Assembly (NCBI GenBank): GCA_040791665.1
Contig: JBFNNX010000023.1
Coordinates: 310,001 to 374,000 of the forward strand
DNA: 64,000 nucleotides
Direction: 5' to 3'
Source of the DNA: Thiodiazotropha sp040791665
GTDB lineage: Bacteria; Pseudomonadota; Gammaproteobacteria; Chromatiales; Chromatiaceae
Shown here: positions 18,755 to 26,836 of the stretch, piece after piece
How the letters are laid out: every line of letters begins with the position of its first letter
Position numbering within the stretch: position 1 is the first letter of the stretch
Program-made: the position numbers and the translations under genes
The notes under the pieces: model-generated
Seen by the model: the letters and a program-made list of their open reading frames with translations, nothing else
Database searches by the model: none
What the model was told of the DNA's origin: nothing

Positions 18755-19333
18755 ATGTCTAAAAGCAAGTGTGAATTACCGCTGACCCATGCCAAGACCA
18801 GTCAGCTGTTGATCATCAATACCCAGGAGCGGCTCACCAAGGCAATGCCGAAGACCGACTTGGATCAGATGGTTGCCAATATCATCAGACTCAGCCAGGC
18901 AGCAAGCTCACTGGATGTGCCCATCATATTATCCGAACACTACGGCAAGGGGCTTGGAAACACCCTGCCGGAAATAGCCCAACACCTGCCGCCGCACACC
19001 AAGGCGAAAGACAAACTGACCTTTTCCTGCTGCACCGCCCCGGGATTTGAAGAGGAATTGACGGAAAACGGAGAGCGCAAACAGGTTGTCATAGTCGGAC
19101 TCGAAGCCCATATCTGTGTCCTGCAGACCGCATCCGGACTGCAACAATGGGGCTATCAGGTATTCGTGGTGGAAGACGCTGTCTCATCGCGAAACCCCCA
19201 TCACCGAAAAAACGCACTCCAACGCATGCGCTTAAACGGAGTCCATGTCACAAACAGTGAATCGGTTGCGTTTGAATGGATGGGAGATGCCAACAATCCA
19301 AAGTTCAAGGATGTCTCACTGCTGTTTCGCTGA
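18755..19333 (+). CDS. Isochorismatase-like hydrolase with altered catalytic Asp
   Basis: 192 residues from the ATG at 18755, preceded by GAGGGAG. The cysteine-hydrolase fold is visible: TSQLLIINTQERL, KDKLTFSCC and VVIVGLEAHICVLQTA. The triad would be residue 22, K87 and C121. The position normally occupied by Asp (IDxQ) is Asn22 (INTQ). The nucleophile Cys and the Lys are kept. Activity may therefore be reduced or changed. It is 71 bp downstream of the methyltransferase gene and may be co-transcribed. Confidence 0.82.
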   Translation: MSKSKCELPLTHAKTSQLLIINTQERLTKAMPKTDLDQMVANIIRLSQAASSLDVPIILSEHYGKGLGNTLPEIAQHLPPHTKAKDKLTFSCCTAPGFEEELTENGERKQVVIVGLEAHICVLQTASGLQQWGYQVFVVEDAVSSRNPHHRKNALQRMRLNGVHVTNSESVAFEWMGDANNPKFKDVSLLFR

Positions 19334-19377
19334 ATGGATGGGGAACGGCAATCAAGGAAGGAAACCATGCAGCGATC

Positions 19378-19836
19378 CTAAATGTGCGACTTGTTTCTGG
19401 TCCGCCGCTGAAGCCCGTTAGCAATCAGATCGTAACCCTTGAAGCGCAACTCGGCGATCTCGCCACTACGTTCGTAGATACGATTTAGACGACTCAATGC
19501 CTGTGTTGCATAGGGGGTTAATGCCTTGCCCAGCAAGGCCTCCGCCAGAGCTATATGGATCCGGTAGGAATCGATGTAAGCGATGCTGCCACTGCCGCCC
19601 AGGTTGTTCAAACTTTGCTCAAACCGGAGATACTCCTCCACTTGACGGATGTGGTTTGCCCGATTGTAATAAAGGTCGGCCACTTCAGACACTCTGCAAC
19701 TTCGCGCTATCAAGAGCAGCGTTTCCACATCATAACCTGCATAGGCATTAGGCTGTTGGCAAGCGATATGCTCATCCGCAGCATGTAGAATGCCAGAGAA
19801 CAGAAAAAACAGTACGCCGATAAAACGTGTTTGCAT
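19378..19836 (-). CDS. Hypothetical exported protein
   Basis: 152 residues with a clear signal peptide (MQTRFIGVLFFLFSGILHAA). The mature part is helical (YNRANHIRQVEEYLRFEQ, SYRIHIALAEALLGKALTPYATQALSRL), possibly TPR-like. Family not recognised. It converges on the isochorismatase-like gene. Confidence 0.7.
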   Translation of the reverse strand: MQTRFIGVLFFLFSGILHAADEHIACQQPNAYAGYDVETLLLIARSCRVSEVADLYYNRANHIRQVEEYLRFEQSLNNLGGSGSIAYIDSYRIHIALAEALLGKALTPYATQALSRLNRIYERSGEIAELRFKGYDLIANGLQRRTRNKSHI

Positions 19837-19935
19837 GACCGCGCGACCCCATTGCTACAAACAGATGACGAAGTTATTGACATCTATAGACCAAAATGGA
19901 GTTATCGCAAGCAGTGAAATGACCGATCCTTTCAT

Positions 19936-20370
19936 CTATCCTTGCGTAACCTCCCAATCCTCTACATGCCCTTTGTGGAGTTTGAACAATGGGTGAGGGC
20001 TTATGGCTGATATTTTTCTTATCTTTTTATAGGAAGCGGGATCCCGCCGTTTTAACTTCTCTAATAAGTGACTGAATTCATAGTTTATTTGACTATCAGT
20101 AACATACAGCTTCGTTCGTATGCATTTATTGAGTATTTTACTTTTATCGAAATTGTAACCACGCCTACCGGCTTCAGCAGCAACTTGACGCAGGTAGGTT
20201 GCAATGGCTCCAAGCGGGTTATTGGTTTCCTTGAACCTGATCAATTGAGGATGGTTTCTATACCCACTCGTTTTTCCTTCCAAGACCTTTTGCGCCAACA
20301 GTGCCTCCCTCCACAACGCCACCAATCCTTTGGAATCCAGATATCTTGGATGAATTGACCAGAGCCTCAT
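19936..20370 (-). CDS. Pyrimidine dimer DNA glycosylase family protein
   Basis: 144 residues. The N-terminus MRLWSIHPRYLDSKGLVALW and then LLAQKVLEGKTSGYRNHPQL match the Pyr_excise (T4 endonuclease V-like) family, which cuts the glycosidic bond at UV dimers. The block AEAGRRGYNFDKSKI also fits. Activity is inferred from the family. A dispersed repeat lies just upstream of the start. Confidence 0.82.
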   Translation of the reverse strand: MRLWSIHPRYLDSKGLVALWREALLAQKVLEGKTSGYRNHPQLIRFKETNNPLGAIATYLRQVAAEAGRRGYNFDKSKILNKCIRTKLYVTDSQINYEFSHLLEKLKRRDPASYKKIRKISAISPHPLFKLHKGHVEDWEVTQG

Positions 20371-20397
20371 GGATACGAAATTATTCAGTCATGTGTT

Positions 20398-20430
20398 TAG
20401 GGCCTGTTAGCACTCATCCAATCGGCCCTA
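20398..20430. repeat. Dispersed repeat A, copy 2 (33 bp)
   Basis: Full-length copy with both terminal heptamers. The last three bases, read on the minus strand, are the TAG stop of the SnoaL-like gene at 20428. Confidence 0.8.
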
Positions 20431-20811
20431 ATACATGGTATTACCGTTCCTGGTTTCTGCCGGTACCTGTTGTATTGAATCCCAGTGTTCGATGATCTTG
20501 CCCGCTTCATCGAAACGAAAGAAATCCATGGTCACATACTCTTCGTTTCCCGGCCATATTTGATGTGTGTGCAGAGCCACCAAATCGCCTTCGGCTATCG
20601 CGCGAACAAATTTGATCTCTTTATCGGGATATGATTTCGCCATCTCCTCAAAATACTCGATGAAAGCCGCCCTGCCATTCCCCACCAGAGGATTGTGCTG
20701 AATATACTCTGCCCCGACATACAACTCGACAGCTTTCTTGGGACTGCCCAGATAGGCTGTGCGGTAGAATGCAATTGCATTTTGCTTGTTCGCTTCCGGG
20801 TCTTGTTTCAT
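20428..20811 (-). CDS. SnoaL/NTF2-like protein
   Basis: 127 residues from the ATG at 20811; upstream codons to 20847 are unlikely. The pattern NAIAFYRTAYLGSPKKAVELY, YIQHNPLVGNGRAAFIEYF and DFFRFDEAGKIIEHWDSIQ is typical of SnoaL-like proteins, a fold with many small-molecule roles. The ligand is unknown. The stop codon lies in a dispersed repeat. Confidence 0.82.
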   Translation of the reverse strand: MKQDPEANKQNAIAFYRTAYLGSPKKAVELYVGAEYIQHNPLVGNGRAAFIEYFEEMAKSYPDKEIKFVRAIAEGDLVALHTHQIWPGNEEYVTMDFFRFDEAGKIIEHWDSIQQVPAETRNGNTMY

Positions 20812-20872
20812 ACACACTCCATAAACGTGATAGATCGAAATGAGCAAATCTCACTGCAACGATAAATAGCGA

Positions 20873-21487
20873 TTATCGTTCCATCGCCGCCAGCTTAATT
20901 CCCATAGCCAGGAATAACCCGGAAAATACCCTTTGGATTTTCCGGACCAGATTGGGCGACCGCGATACATAGTGACGAACCTGCGTTGCCATGACCCCGT
21001 AACCAATGAAAACGATCAAGGTCATCAACATGAAAATCGCACTTAAAACAAGCATGTAAGAAACGGGCGACGCAGTATCGCCGGGAACGAATTGCGGTAA
21101 GAAGGCAAGGAAGAAAATCGAAAGTTTAGGATTCAATATATTGATCAAAAAGGCCTGCAAAGCAATCTTTCCGTACCCATATACGCCTGGCTTGCTTTCG
21201 AAATGTACGGTTCCGGATTCATTCCACATAGTCCAGGCAAGATAACCCAAATAACAAACGCCCAGAAACTTAAACAGTTGAAACGCCAAGGCGCTGGCAT
21301 GCAAGATAGCCGCCAATCCAAACACGCTGGCCGCCAAATGGGGTACGATCCCAAAGGTACAGCCAAGCGCGGAAAAAATACTCGCGCGCCACCCTTTTGT
21401 CAGGCCGGTAGAGACGGTATAGAGCACACCGGTGCCTGGCATCAGCACCACGATCAACGAAGTTATCAGGAACTCTGTAATAAACAT
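20873..21487 (-). CDS. LysE/RhtB family amino-acid exporter
   Basis: 204 residues with about six membrane segments. It begins MFITEFLITSLIVVLMPGTGVLYTVSTGL, with the conserved PGTG and the downstream GCTFGIVPH, and has LINILNPKLSIFFLAFLPQF in the middle, all LysE/RhtB marks. It likely exports amino acids or related metabolites. It is 61 bp upstream of the SnoaL-like gene on the same strand. Confidence 0.88.
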   Translation of the reverse strand: MFITEFLITSLIVVLMPGTGVLYTVSTGLTKGWRASIFSALGCTFGIVPHLAASVFGLAAILHASALAFQLFKFLGVCYLGYLAWTMWNESGTVHFESKPGVYGYGKIALQAFLINILNPKLSIFFLAFLPQFVPGDTASPVSYMLVLSAIFMLMTLIVFIGYGVMATQVRHYVSRSPNLVRKIQRVFSGLFLAMGIKLAAMER

Positions 21488-21603
21488 AAATCTATCGATC
21501 CTTAACTCTTGCTGGAAGAGGAATTACACGTGAAAGGAATATAGCCTAAATATCCCTCGATGATCGACCATCCTAACTTTCAACTGCCCGCTCAAATCTC
21601 ATG

Positions 21604-21619
21604 ATGAATGATCATTCAT
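21604..21619. promoter_or_regulatory. Perfect 16-bp palindrome, possible operator
   Basis: ATGAATGATCATTCAT is its own reverse complement. It lies 117 bp before the LysE-type gene start (minus strand) and 173 bp before the gene at 21792 (plus strand), in a divergent promoter region. No cognate regulator is adjacent. Confidence 0.45.
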
Positions 21620-21791
21620 GGATCCCCTCAATCAGCGGAATCGACAGCCACTGATCAAATCAGCGTTTCCTTAAGATTCGCTTAACGCCAACAGCGAAAA
21701 GTGTGGTGTTTATCCTTCGGAAGAAATTGCCTCCGGATCGTGTACAATTCTGCTGACCGCCGATAAATTTCTCACGAAGATTGTAGGACAT

Positions 21792-22070
21792 ATGGGAGAA
21801 CATAAACAGAAACCAGGCAGTGACTGGCTTGACTGGGAGAAGCAGTGTGACAGCCTGAAAACCCGATGGGTGATTGCCGTAGTGGCATTCTGGGTGACCG
21901 CTCTGATCTCAGCCGCCATGTATGCAGTGAATAAGGAACTTGATTTCATTTTGACATCCATCGCGCTGGGCATGCTGCTGATAGGCATATGGCTAAAATC
22001 CCGTTACCATCGCCAACTTCGTCAAGAACCCGAAAAACGGGCTAACGTTGAAGAGGATTTAACATCATAG
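21792..22070 (+). CDS. Small membrane protein, two predicted membrane segments
   Basis: 92 residues: a charged N-terminus, then WVIAVVAFWVTALISAAMYA and FILTSIALGMLLIGIWL as two membrane helices, then a charged tail. Family not recognised. The stop TAG is followed without a gap by the ATG of the next gene, so the pair is probably coupled. Confidence 0.65.
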   Translation: MGEHKQKPGSDWLDWEKQCDSLKTRWVIAVVAFWVTALISAAMYAVNKELDFILTSIALGMLLIGIWLKSRYHRQLRQEPEKRANVEEDLTS

Positions 22071-22535
22071 ATGTCCAAAATCATTAATTTGGGATGTGAA
22101 ATATCGGATGTTCATCGCCGATATGCCGAAATACATGGCGCACTTTTCGGTCTTACTTCCTACCGGATGGTTCTGTATGCCCTGAAGGGTGAGTCAAGCT
22201 CTCTGTATGGTGATTACGAGGATAAGCTGAAAGTGCTTCAGGATGAACTTGCCGTGTTGGGTGAACAGCTCAATCGTGTAAGCGAAGATGACCTGACTTT
22301 GAGAAATTCCGCGCTGTTGCACCAAACATTGATTGACTATACAGAAATATTGAGCCAGATAATCAGTAAACTGCAGTCTATCTGCGGTCATCTCAAAAGA
22401 GAAGAAGAAGATTACCGTTCGAGTAACGAAAACGGCCAATCCCGATTTAATCAGGACAAGGTTGATTACGACTACACGATAAGGGAACTTGAGCGTATCG
22501 GCACAAAACTCAATAAGCTGTTTTCAAGCTACTAG
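22071..22535 (+). CDS. Hypothetical coiled-coil protein
   Basis: 154 residues, charged and mainly helical with heptad-like runs (DYEDKLKVLQDELAVLGEQL, DYDYTIRELERIGTKLNKL). No signal peptide or membrane segment. The ATG directly abuts the stop of the small membrane protein gene, suggesting one unit. Its TAG stop is the first triplet of repeat A copy 3, so the original C-terminus may have been cut or fused by the repeat. Confidence 0.65.
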   Translation: MSKIINLGCEISDVHRRYAEIHGALFGLTSYRMVLYALKGESSSLYGDYEDKLKVLQDELAVLGEQLNRVSEDDLTLRNSALLHQTLIDYTEILSQIISKLQSICGHLKREEEDYRSSNENGQSRFNQDKVDYDYTIRELERIGTKLNKLFSSY

Positions 22536-22565
22536 GGCCCGTTAACACTCATCCAATCGGCCCTG
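22533..22565. repeat. Dispersed repeat A, copy 3 (33 bp)
   Basis: Starts TAGGGCCCGTTAACACTC and ends CGGCCCTG, differing from the consensus at the last base and one inner position. Its first three bases are the stop of the upstream gene. It is joined directly to a copy of repeat B. Confidence 0.78.
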
Positions 22566-22600
22566 CGGGGTACGCCCCGAAGGAAGTGCCCTAGGGGTAT
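22565..22600 (-). repeat. Dispersed repeat B, copy 1
   Basis: Read on the minus strand it contains AGGGCACTTCCTTCGGGGCG and then TACCCCGCA. A second copy in the opposite orientation lies at 42871-42910. The rest of the gap up to 22892 holds no gene that I can support. Confidence 0.6.
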
Positions 22601-22892
22601 GCCTGAAAATACCCCTACCGATATAATCACGGCTTCACTAGCACCTTGAGTTATATAATAAAAACAGAGGTTCATGGGTAGAATACAAATAAACTGCCGC
22701 TGTGAAGTGAACTTATTTTTTAGTAACCTCAACATATGGGACTATTCTTTACACCTATGGTGTCGTGATCAGCCTCTAGAATGGGATCGAGGGGAATTCA
22801 GTGTGGAGTTCACAAGCATCTGAATCACAAACGATTTCTCCTTCGTGATTACTACCCGTGCAGATAGCAACATGTAATATCAAGGTGACTGG

Positions 22893-23984
22893 ATGAAAAA
22901 CCGACGTGTACTTCTAGACAGCGAACTTTCTCCACTGGTTCTGGACCTGTTCCAGGAAGCGAAGTTCGAAGCAGATATCGTTTCACCGAAGAAACGTATT
23001 CTGCGGCCTCTGCTTGAACTTGGAGACTATTCGGCCATCCTGGTTCGTAACAAGGTTTCCATCAACTTCGAAATGCTTGAATCGGCAGGCAAGCCCCTCA
23101 AGGTGATCGGCGTATTCGGCGATGACATCACCAAGATCGACATCGCCGATGCCTCGCGCAACGGGATATTGGTCAAAGTCACCGAATACGGTAACAGCTA
23201 TGAAGTGGCAAATCTTGCAGTACGCTTAATGGTAACCCTGATCAGCAGGTCATTTCGCACGCGCGATTCCAAGAAGGCATTGGTCGTTCCAAATCTCACA
23301 GAACTTGATAACGACGGATTGACAGGTTTTGAGCTGGCGAATCTGGTGATTGGCCTTATTGGCTGTGGCAACGTGGCCCAGGTTGTGGCCACTGAAATAC
23401 GCCCTCACTGCCAACGTGTGATCGGCTATGATACACACCTCCGCAATGTCTATGAGAATTTCCACCAGCGTTCACCGCTTGAGAAACCGGTGATTGAGTA
23501 TAACCAACTGAGTGAGGTGCTCGAACACTCCGATGTGATCAGTATACATACCGCCGGGGAGGAGAAGGTCTTCAAGGGCAAGGAACTCTACTTTGCCAGA
23601 AACCGCCCGTTTATCGTAAACACATCGCGCAGCGGCAATATCGATTACTCCGCACTACTCCAGGCGCTGTCCGAGAATCGAGTCAGAGGTGCTGCCATCA
23701 CCCTGCCGAAAGAGCAGCTCCGGGAGAAAAAACTGCCCGACTGGGTACAACCCTTCCTCAAACACAATAATGTCATCATAGCACCTTGCGCCGGTGTGCC
23801 CGCTTCGGATACCAAGCGTAAACAGGCCCGCAGATTGGCGCGTTCCCTCATCGATTACCTGAATCACAAGGATTTGTCCCTGGCAGTAAATCCGATGGAC
23901 GTGGTTGTCTGGAAACGTGAACCGCGTTACCCACTCTACCGCGGCAAAACCCGTAGTACCGTGCCTATCTTTTGGAGTCGGTAA
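22893..23984 (+). CDS. D-2-hydroxyacid dehydrogenase-like protein (SerA family), catalytic His missing
   Basis: 363 residues with the two-domain layout of NAD-dependent D-2-hydroxyacid dehydrogenases. The Rossmann motif is IGLIGCGNVAQVVA (157-162, last Gly replaced by Ala). The substrate-binding Arg is in VNTSRSGNID (R246). The block that should carry the catalytic His (usually PHxxG) reads APCAGVP, with Cys at 299. The C-terminal 30 residues are unusual. It may be a non-catalytic or altered enzyme. GGTGACTGG precedes the ATG. Confidence 0.8.
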   Translation: MKNRRVLLDSELSPLVLDLFQEAKFEADIVSPKKRILRPLLELGDYSAILVRNKVSINFEMLESAGKPLKVIGVFGDDITKIDIADASRNGILVKVTEYGNSYEVANLAVRLMVTLISRSFRTRDSKKALVVPNLTELDNDGLTGFELANLVIGLIGCGNVAQVVATEIRPHCQRVIGYDTHLRNVYENFHQRSPLEKPVIEYNQLSEVLEHSDVISIHTAGEEKVFKGKELYFARNRPFIVNTSRSGNIDYSALLQALSENRVRGAAITLPKEQLREKKLPDWVQPFLKHNNVIIAPCAGVPASDTKRKQARRLARSLIDYLNHKDLSLAVNPMDVVVWKREPRYPLYRGKTRSTVPIFWSR

Positions 23985-24005
23985 TCCAATTGCCGTAAGC
24001 GCACT

Positions 24006-24374
24006 TCAGCGCGGTTCAGGTCGTGTTAAAAGAAAAACCACGATCGATACAAACAGCACAGTCAGCCCTGCCATCACCCATAGACTGCTGATCTGCAGGT
24101 ACATAATTACCCAAGCTACAATTAGCAATATTACGGCCATAACTTTACTGGAGCGCGAAACTGCCCCCTGCTGCTCCCAATCGATCAATAACTTTCCAAA
24201 ATATGGATGCGCATAAAGCCAACGATGCAGCCGCTCTGATCCTTTTGCGGCAAACCAGGCAGCCAACAACAAAAACGGTACCGTTGGCAACCCAGGAAAA
24301 ATCACACCAATAACCGCGAGCGCCAGAAAGAGATAGGCAAGTATCAATGCAGACCAGCGGGTTAGGTCAATCAT
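24006..24374 (-). CDS. YbaN/DUF454 family membrane protein
   Basis: 122 residues. The start RWSALILAYLFLALAVIGVI followed by FPGLPTVPFLLLAAWFAAKGSERLHRWLYAHPYFG matches DUF454 (YbaN). It has three to four membrane segments. Function unknown. It converges on the dehydrogenase-like gene, 21 bp apart. Confidence 0.88.
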   Translation of the reverse strand: MIDLTRWSALILAYLFLALAVIGVIFPGLPTVPFLLLAAWFAAKGSERLHRWLYAHPYFGKLLIDWEQQGAVSRSSKVMAVILLIVAWVIMYLQISSLWVMAGLTVLFVSIVVFLLTRPEPR

Positions 24375-24533
24375 GTGTAAAATATTGAGTACGATAATGG
24401 GTGGAGGAAGTATGTGCGATTACTGCATTTATTTAATTAAGTGTATTGTACATCATTTTTTCTTAGATCGATCTAATTCTTTATAATGCGTCATTGCGTT
24501 TTTTGTGTCGGTTGGATGTGATTGATTACATCT

Positions 24534-25079
24534 TCATTCGCGCCAGTGTTGCGGTTGATTTAATACTTTTGCACATTGAATCTTTCCCTTAACCTTCCCG
24601 ACAATCCCTTCTTTTAATTCCAATACCATCCAAGCATCTGCATTTTCCTCAGGTATCGGATAGGGAGCTTCAAACCCAATAATTCCAGCCGTCCTAAAAC
24701 CAGAACGTGGGTAGTAATTTGGATGTCCTAGAACAAAGACCAGTTCCACTCCTGATTTTGTTAATCGCCTTGTTCCTTCACTAATTAGTTGAGCACCAAT
24801 CCCCTGGTTTTGCGCTTCAGGTAAGACCCCTAGCGGCGCCAGTAACTGCGCCGAAGCTGATTCGGTAGATTGTCTGACAACTGCGTTTGTATAAAGTACA
24901 TGACCGACGATTTTATCGTTTACAACAGCTACGAGAGACAACAATGGAAATGCCGTTTCGTCCTTAAGCAAATCATCAACCAATTCTGCGATTTCTGGAC
25001 CTTCATTTTTTCCAAATGCTTGGATATGCACGGCTTCAATTCCGTATTTATCAGCCTCTGTGGATTCCCTGATTTTCAT
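24534..25079 (-). CDS. GNAT-family N-acetyltransferase
   Basis: 181 residues from the ATG at 25079 (MKIRESTEADKYGIEAVH). The acetyl-CoA loop is LLAPLGVLPEAQNQGIGAQL (Q/RxxGxG/A), followed by VFVLGHPNYYPRSGFRTAG, as in the YhbS-like subgroup. The substrate is not deducible. The frame upstream to 25118 is probably not translated. Confidence 0.85.
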   Translation of the reverse strand: MKIRESTEADKYGIEAVHIQAFGKNEGPEIAELVDDLLKDETAFPLLSLVAVVNDKIVGHVLYTNAVVRQSTESASAQLLAPLGVLPEAQNQGIGAQLISEGTRRLTKSGVELVFVLGHPNYYPRSGFRTAGIIGFEAPYPIPEENADAWMVLELKEGIVGKVKGKIQCAKVLNQPQHWRE

Positions 25080-25211
25080 GGCACTATTTTGTATCACAAA
25101 CGTTAGCTTGAGCTGCAAAAGAAAGCTGCCCTCGCGTCCCTAAAAATAAACGAAAAATGCAAGGATAGCTTTCATTTGTCAGCCTCGTAGCGCTTGTATG
25201 GTATAGCTTTT

Positions 25212-25691
25212 TCATTCACGATACATAGCCGATGTAATGAATTCGCCAAAAGACTCACACCAAACAATTACACTATTAAAACTAGACGGATCTATACCTG
25301 CCGGAACATCTACTACGAAGTTCTCGAATGTTTTTACATCACCCACACGAACCATAGTAGTCTTCAAACGATTGAAATCATCCTCGGTCTCAACATATTC
25401 AGGAGAAAGATAGAGTTTATAGTCTGGGCCAGGTGCAAGTTTGCCCATGAACGTTATAAATTTGTTACCGATCGTAACTGTACCTTCTCCCCAATGAAAA
25501 GCATCGCTATCTTTCAGATCTCTGCGAAATGATGTTGTGTACTTGGCTTGCGAAGACATTACCTTTATCTCAGATTCGCTAGGAGCAGGAGGCGCGGTAA
25601 GAATAGGCAACGCGTAGATACCGACGCCGAATCCCAATATACCAACTACGCAGTGTGTTGCTATAAGTATTACAATGGTACGTATGCTCAT
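25212..25691 (-). CDS. Membrane-anchored DM13-domain protein
   Basis: 159 residues from the ATG at 25691. An N-terminal membrane anchor (IVILIATHCVVGILGFGVGI) is followed by a DM13 domain: GEGTVTIGNKFITFMG, APGPDYKLYLSP, and DPSSFNSVIVWCESFGEFITSA. The DM13 domain has been linked to electron transfer, with a conserved Cys (here in VIVWCESF). It would face the periplasm. It appears monocistronic. Confidence 0.82.
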   Translation of the reverse strand: MSIRTIVILIATHCVVGILGFGVGIYALPILTAPPAPSESEIKVMSSQAKYTTSFRRDLKDSDAFHWGEGTVTIGNKFITFMGKLAPGPDYKLYLSPEYVETEDDFNRLKTTMVRVGDVKTFENFVVDVPAGIDPSSFNSVIVWCESFGEFITSAMYRE

Positions 25692-25879
25692 AATGATTCC
25701 TACGATGCAAGTTTTTACACTGATCCTACCCACAAAAAGTAGACGCTCTTAACTCAACCATCCGTGGAAATGGGGTAAAACCCCTTGGGCATTCAGAGCC
25801 GGCCGGATAGTCTGCTTTGAGTGATCCCTGTTAAATTCTTATATTCATGTTTACCTAGGGATAGTGGGGAATATTCGGT

Positions 25880-26836
25880 TCAGGCAGCTGCCACCAGATA
25901 GACAGCAAACAGACCATCTTCATCGACCCAATGGCGAATCTGGGTGAATCCGTTTTCGGTGACCAGGTCGATAAACTCCGTCGGTGAGTATTTATAGGAG
26001 TTTTCGGTGTGCAGCGTTTCGCCCTTTTTAAATTCAAAGCGGTGACCGTTGAGGCGAAGTGTTTGTTCTTCAGTGCTAACCAGGTGCATTTCAATGCGCC
26101 CCTCTTCATCGTTATAGAAGGCGAGATGCTCGAAGACTTCGGGATCGATGTCGGCGTCCAGCTCCTGCTGCATGCGCTGCAACAGGTTCAGGTTGAAATC
26201 CGCAGTCAAACCCGCTGCGTCGTTATAGGCGGCATTCAACACCCGCTCACTCTTTTTGGTGTCGACGCCGATCAGCATCATGCCCCCGCTGCCCACTGTA
26301 TCGTGTACCAGGCGTAAAAATTCGCCTGCCTCACCGGGGCTGAAATTGCCCAGGCTGGAGCCGGGAAAAAAGAGTAAGCGCTGCCCGTTGGGTACTTCGC
26401 ATGGAATCGGTAACGAGTGTGTGAAATCGACACAGGCGGCATGAATGGACAACCAGGGATATTCCACCGCCAGGGCTCTTGCGCTCGACTTGAGGTAATC
26501 GAAAGAGATATCCATCGGCACGAAGGCGCTCGGTCGCAAAGCATCGAGCAGCAGACGTACTTTGCCGGCACTGCCGGCGCCCGGTTCGATCACCACTCGA
26601 CCTGTTCCGGTCAAGGTCGCGATCTCCTCGGCCAGACTCGACAACATGTGGCGCTCAACAGTAGGCAGGTAGTATTCAGGCTGTTCGCAGATCCTGTCGA
26701 AGAGTTCCGATCCGCGCTGATCGTAGAAGAATTTCGGCGGGATCGATTTGTCCGATTTGGAGAGACCCGTGACCACCGCATCGTAGAGACTGAGCGCTTG
26801 AGGTTTGTGGTCATGGAAGGTGACATTCTCCATCAT
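25880..26836 (-). CDS. egtD: L-histidine N(alpha)-methyltransferase EgtD
   Basis: 318 residues. SAM-dependent trimethylation of histidine to hercynine, the first step of ergothioneine synthesis. Family marks: PPKFFYDQRGSELFDRICEQ near the N-terminus, IEPGAGSAGKVRLLLDAL (SAM site), FFPGSSLGNFSP, and the C-terminal ENSYKYSPTEF. Its start overlaps the egtB stop by 4 bp, and it is last in the operon. Confidence 0.94.
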   Translation of the reverse strand: MMENVTFHDHKPQALSLYDAVVTGLSKSDKSIPPKFFYDQRGSELFDRICEQPEYYLPTVERHMLSSLAEEIATLTGTGRVVIEPGAGSAGKVRLLLDALRPSAFVPMDISFDYLKSSARALAVEYPWLSIHAACVDFTHSLPIPCEVPNGQRLLFFPGSSLGNFSPGEAGEFLRLVHDTVGSGGMMLIGVDTKKSERVLNAAYNDAAGLTADFNLNLLQRMQQELDADIDPEVFEHLAFYNDEEGRIEMHLVSTEEQTLRLNGHRFEFKKGETLHTENSYKYSPTEFIDLVTENGFTQIRHWVDEDGLFAVYLVAAA

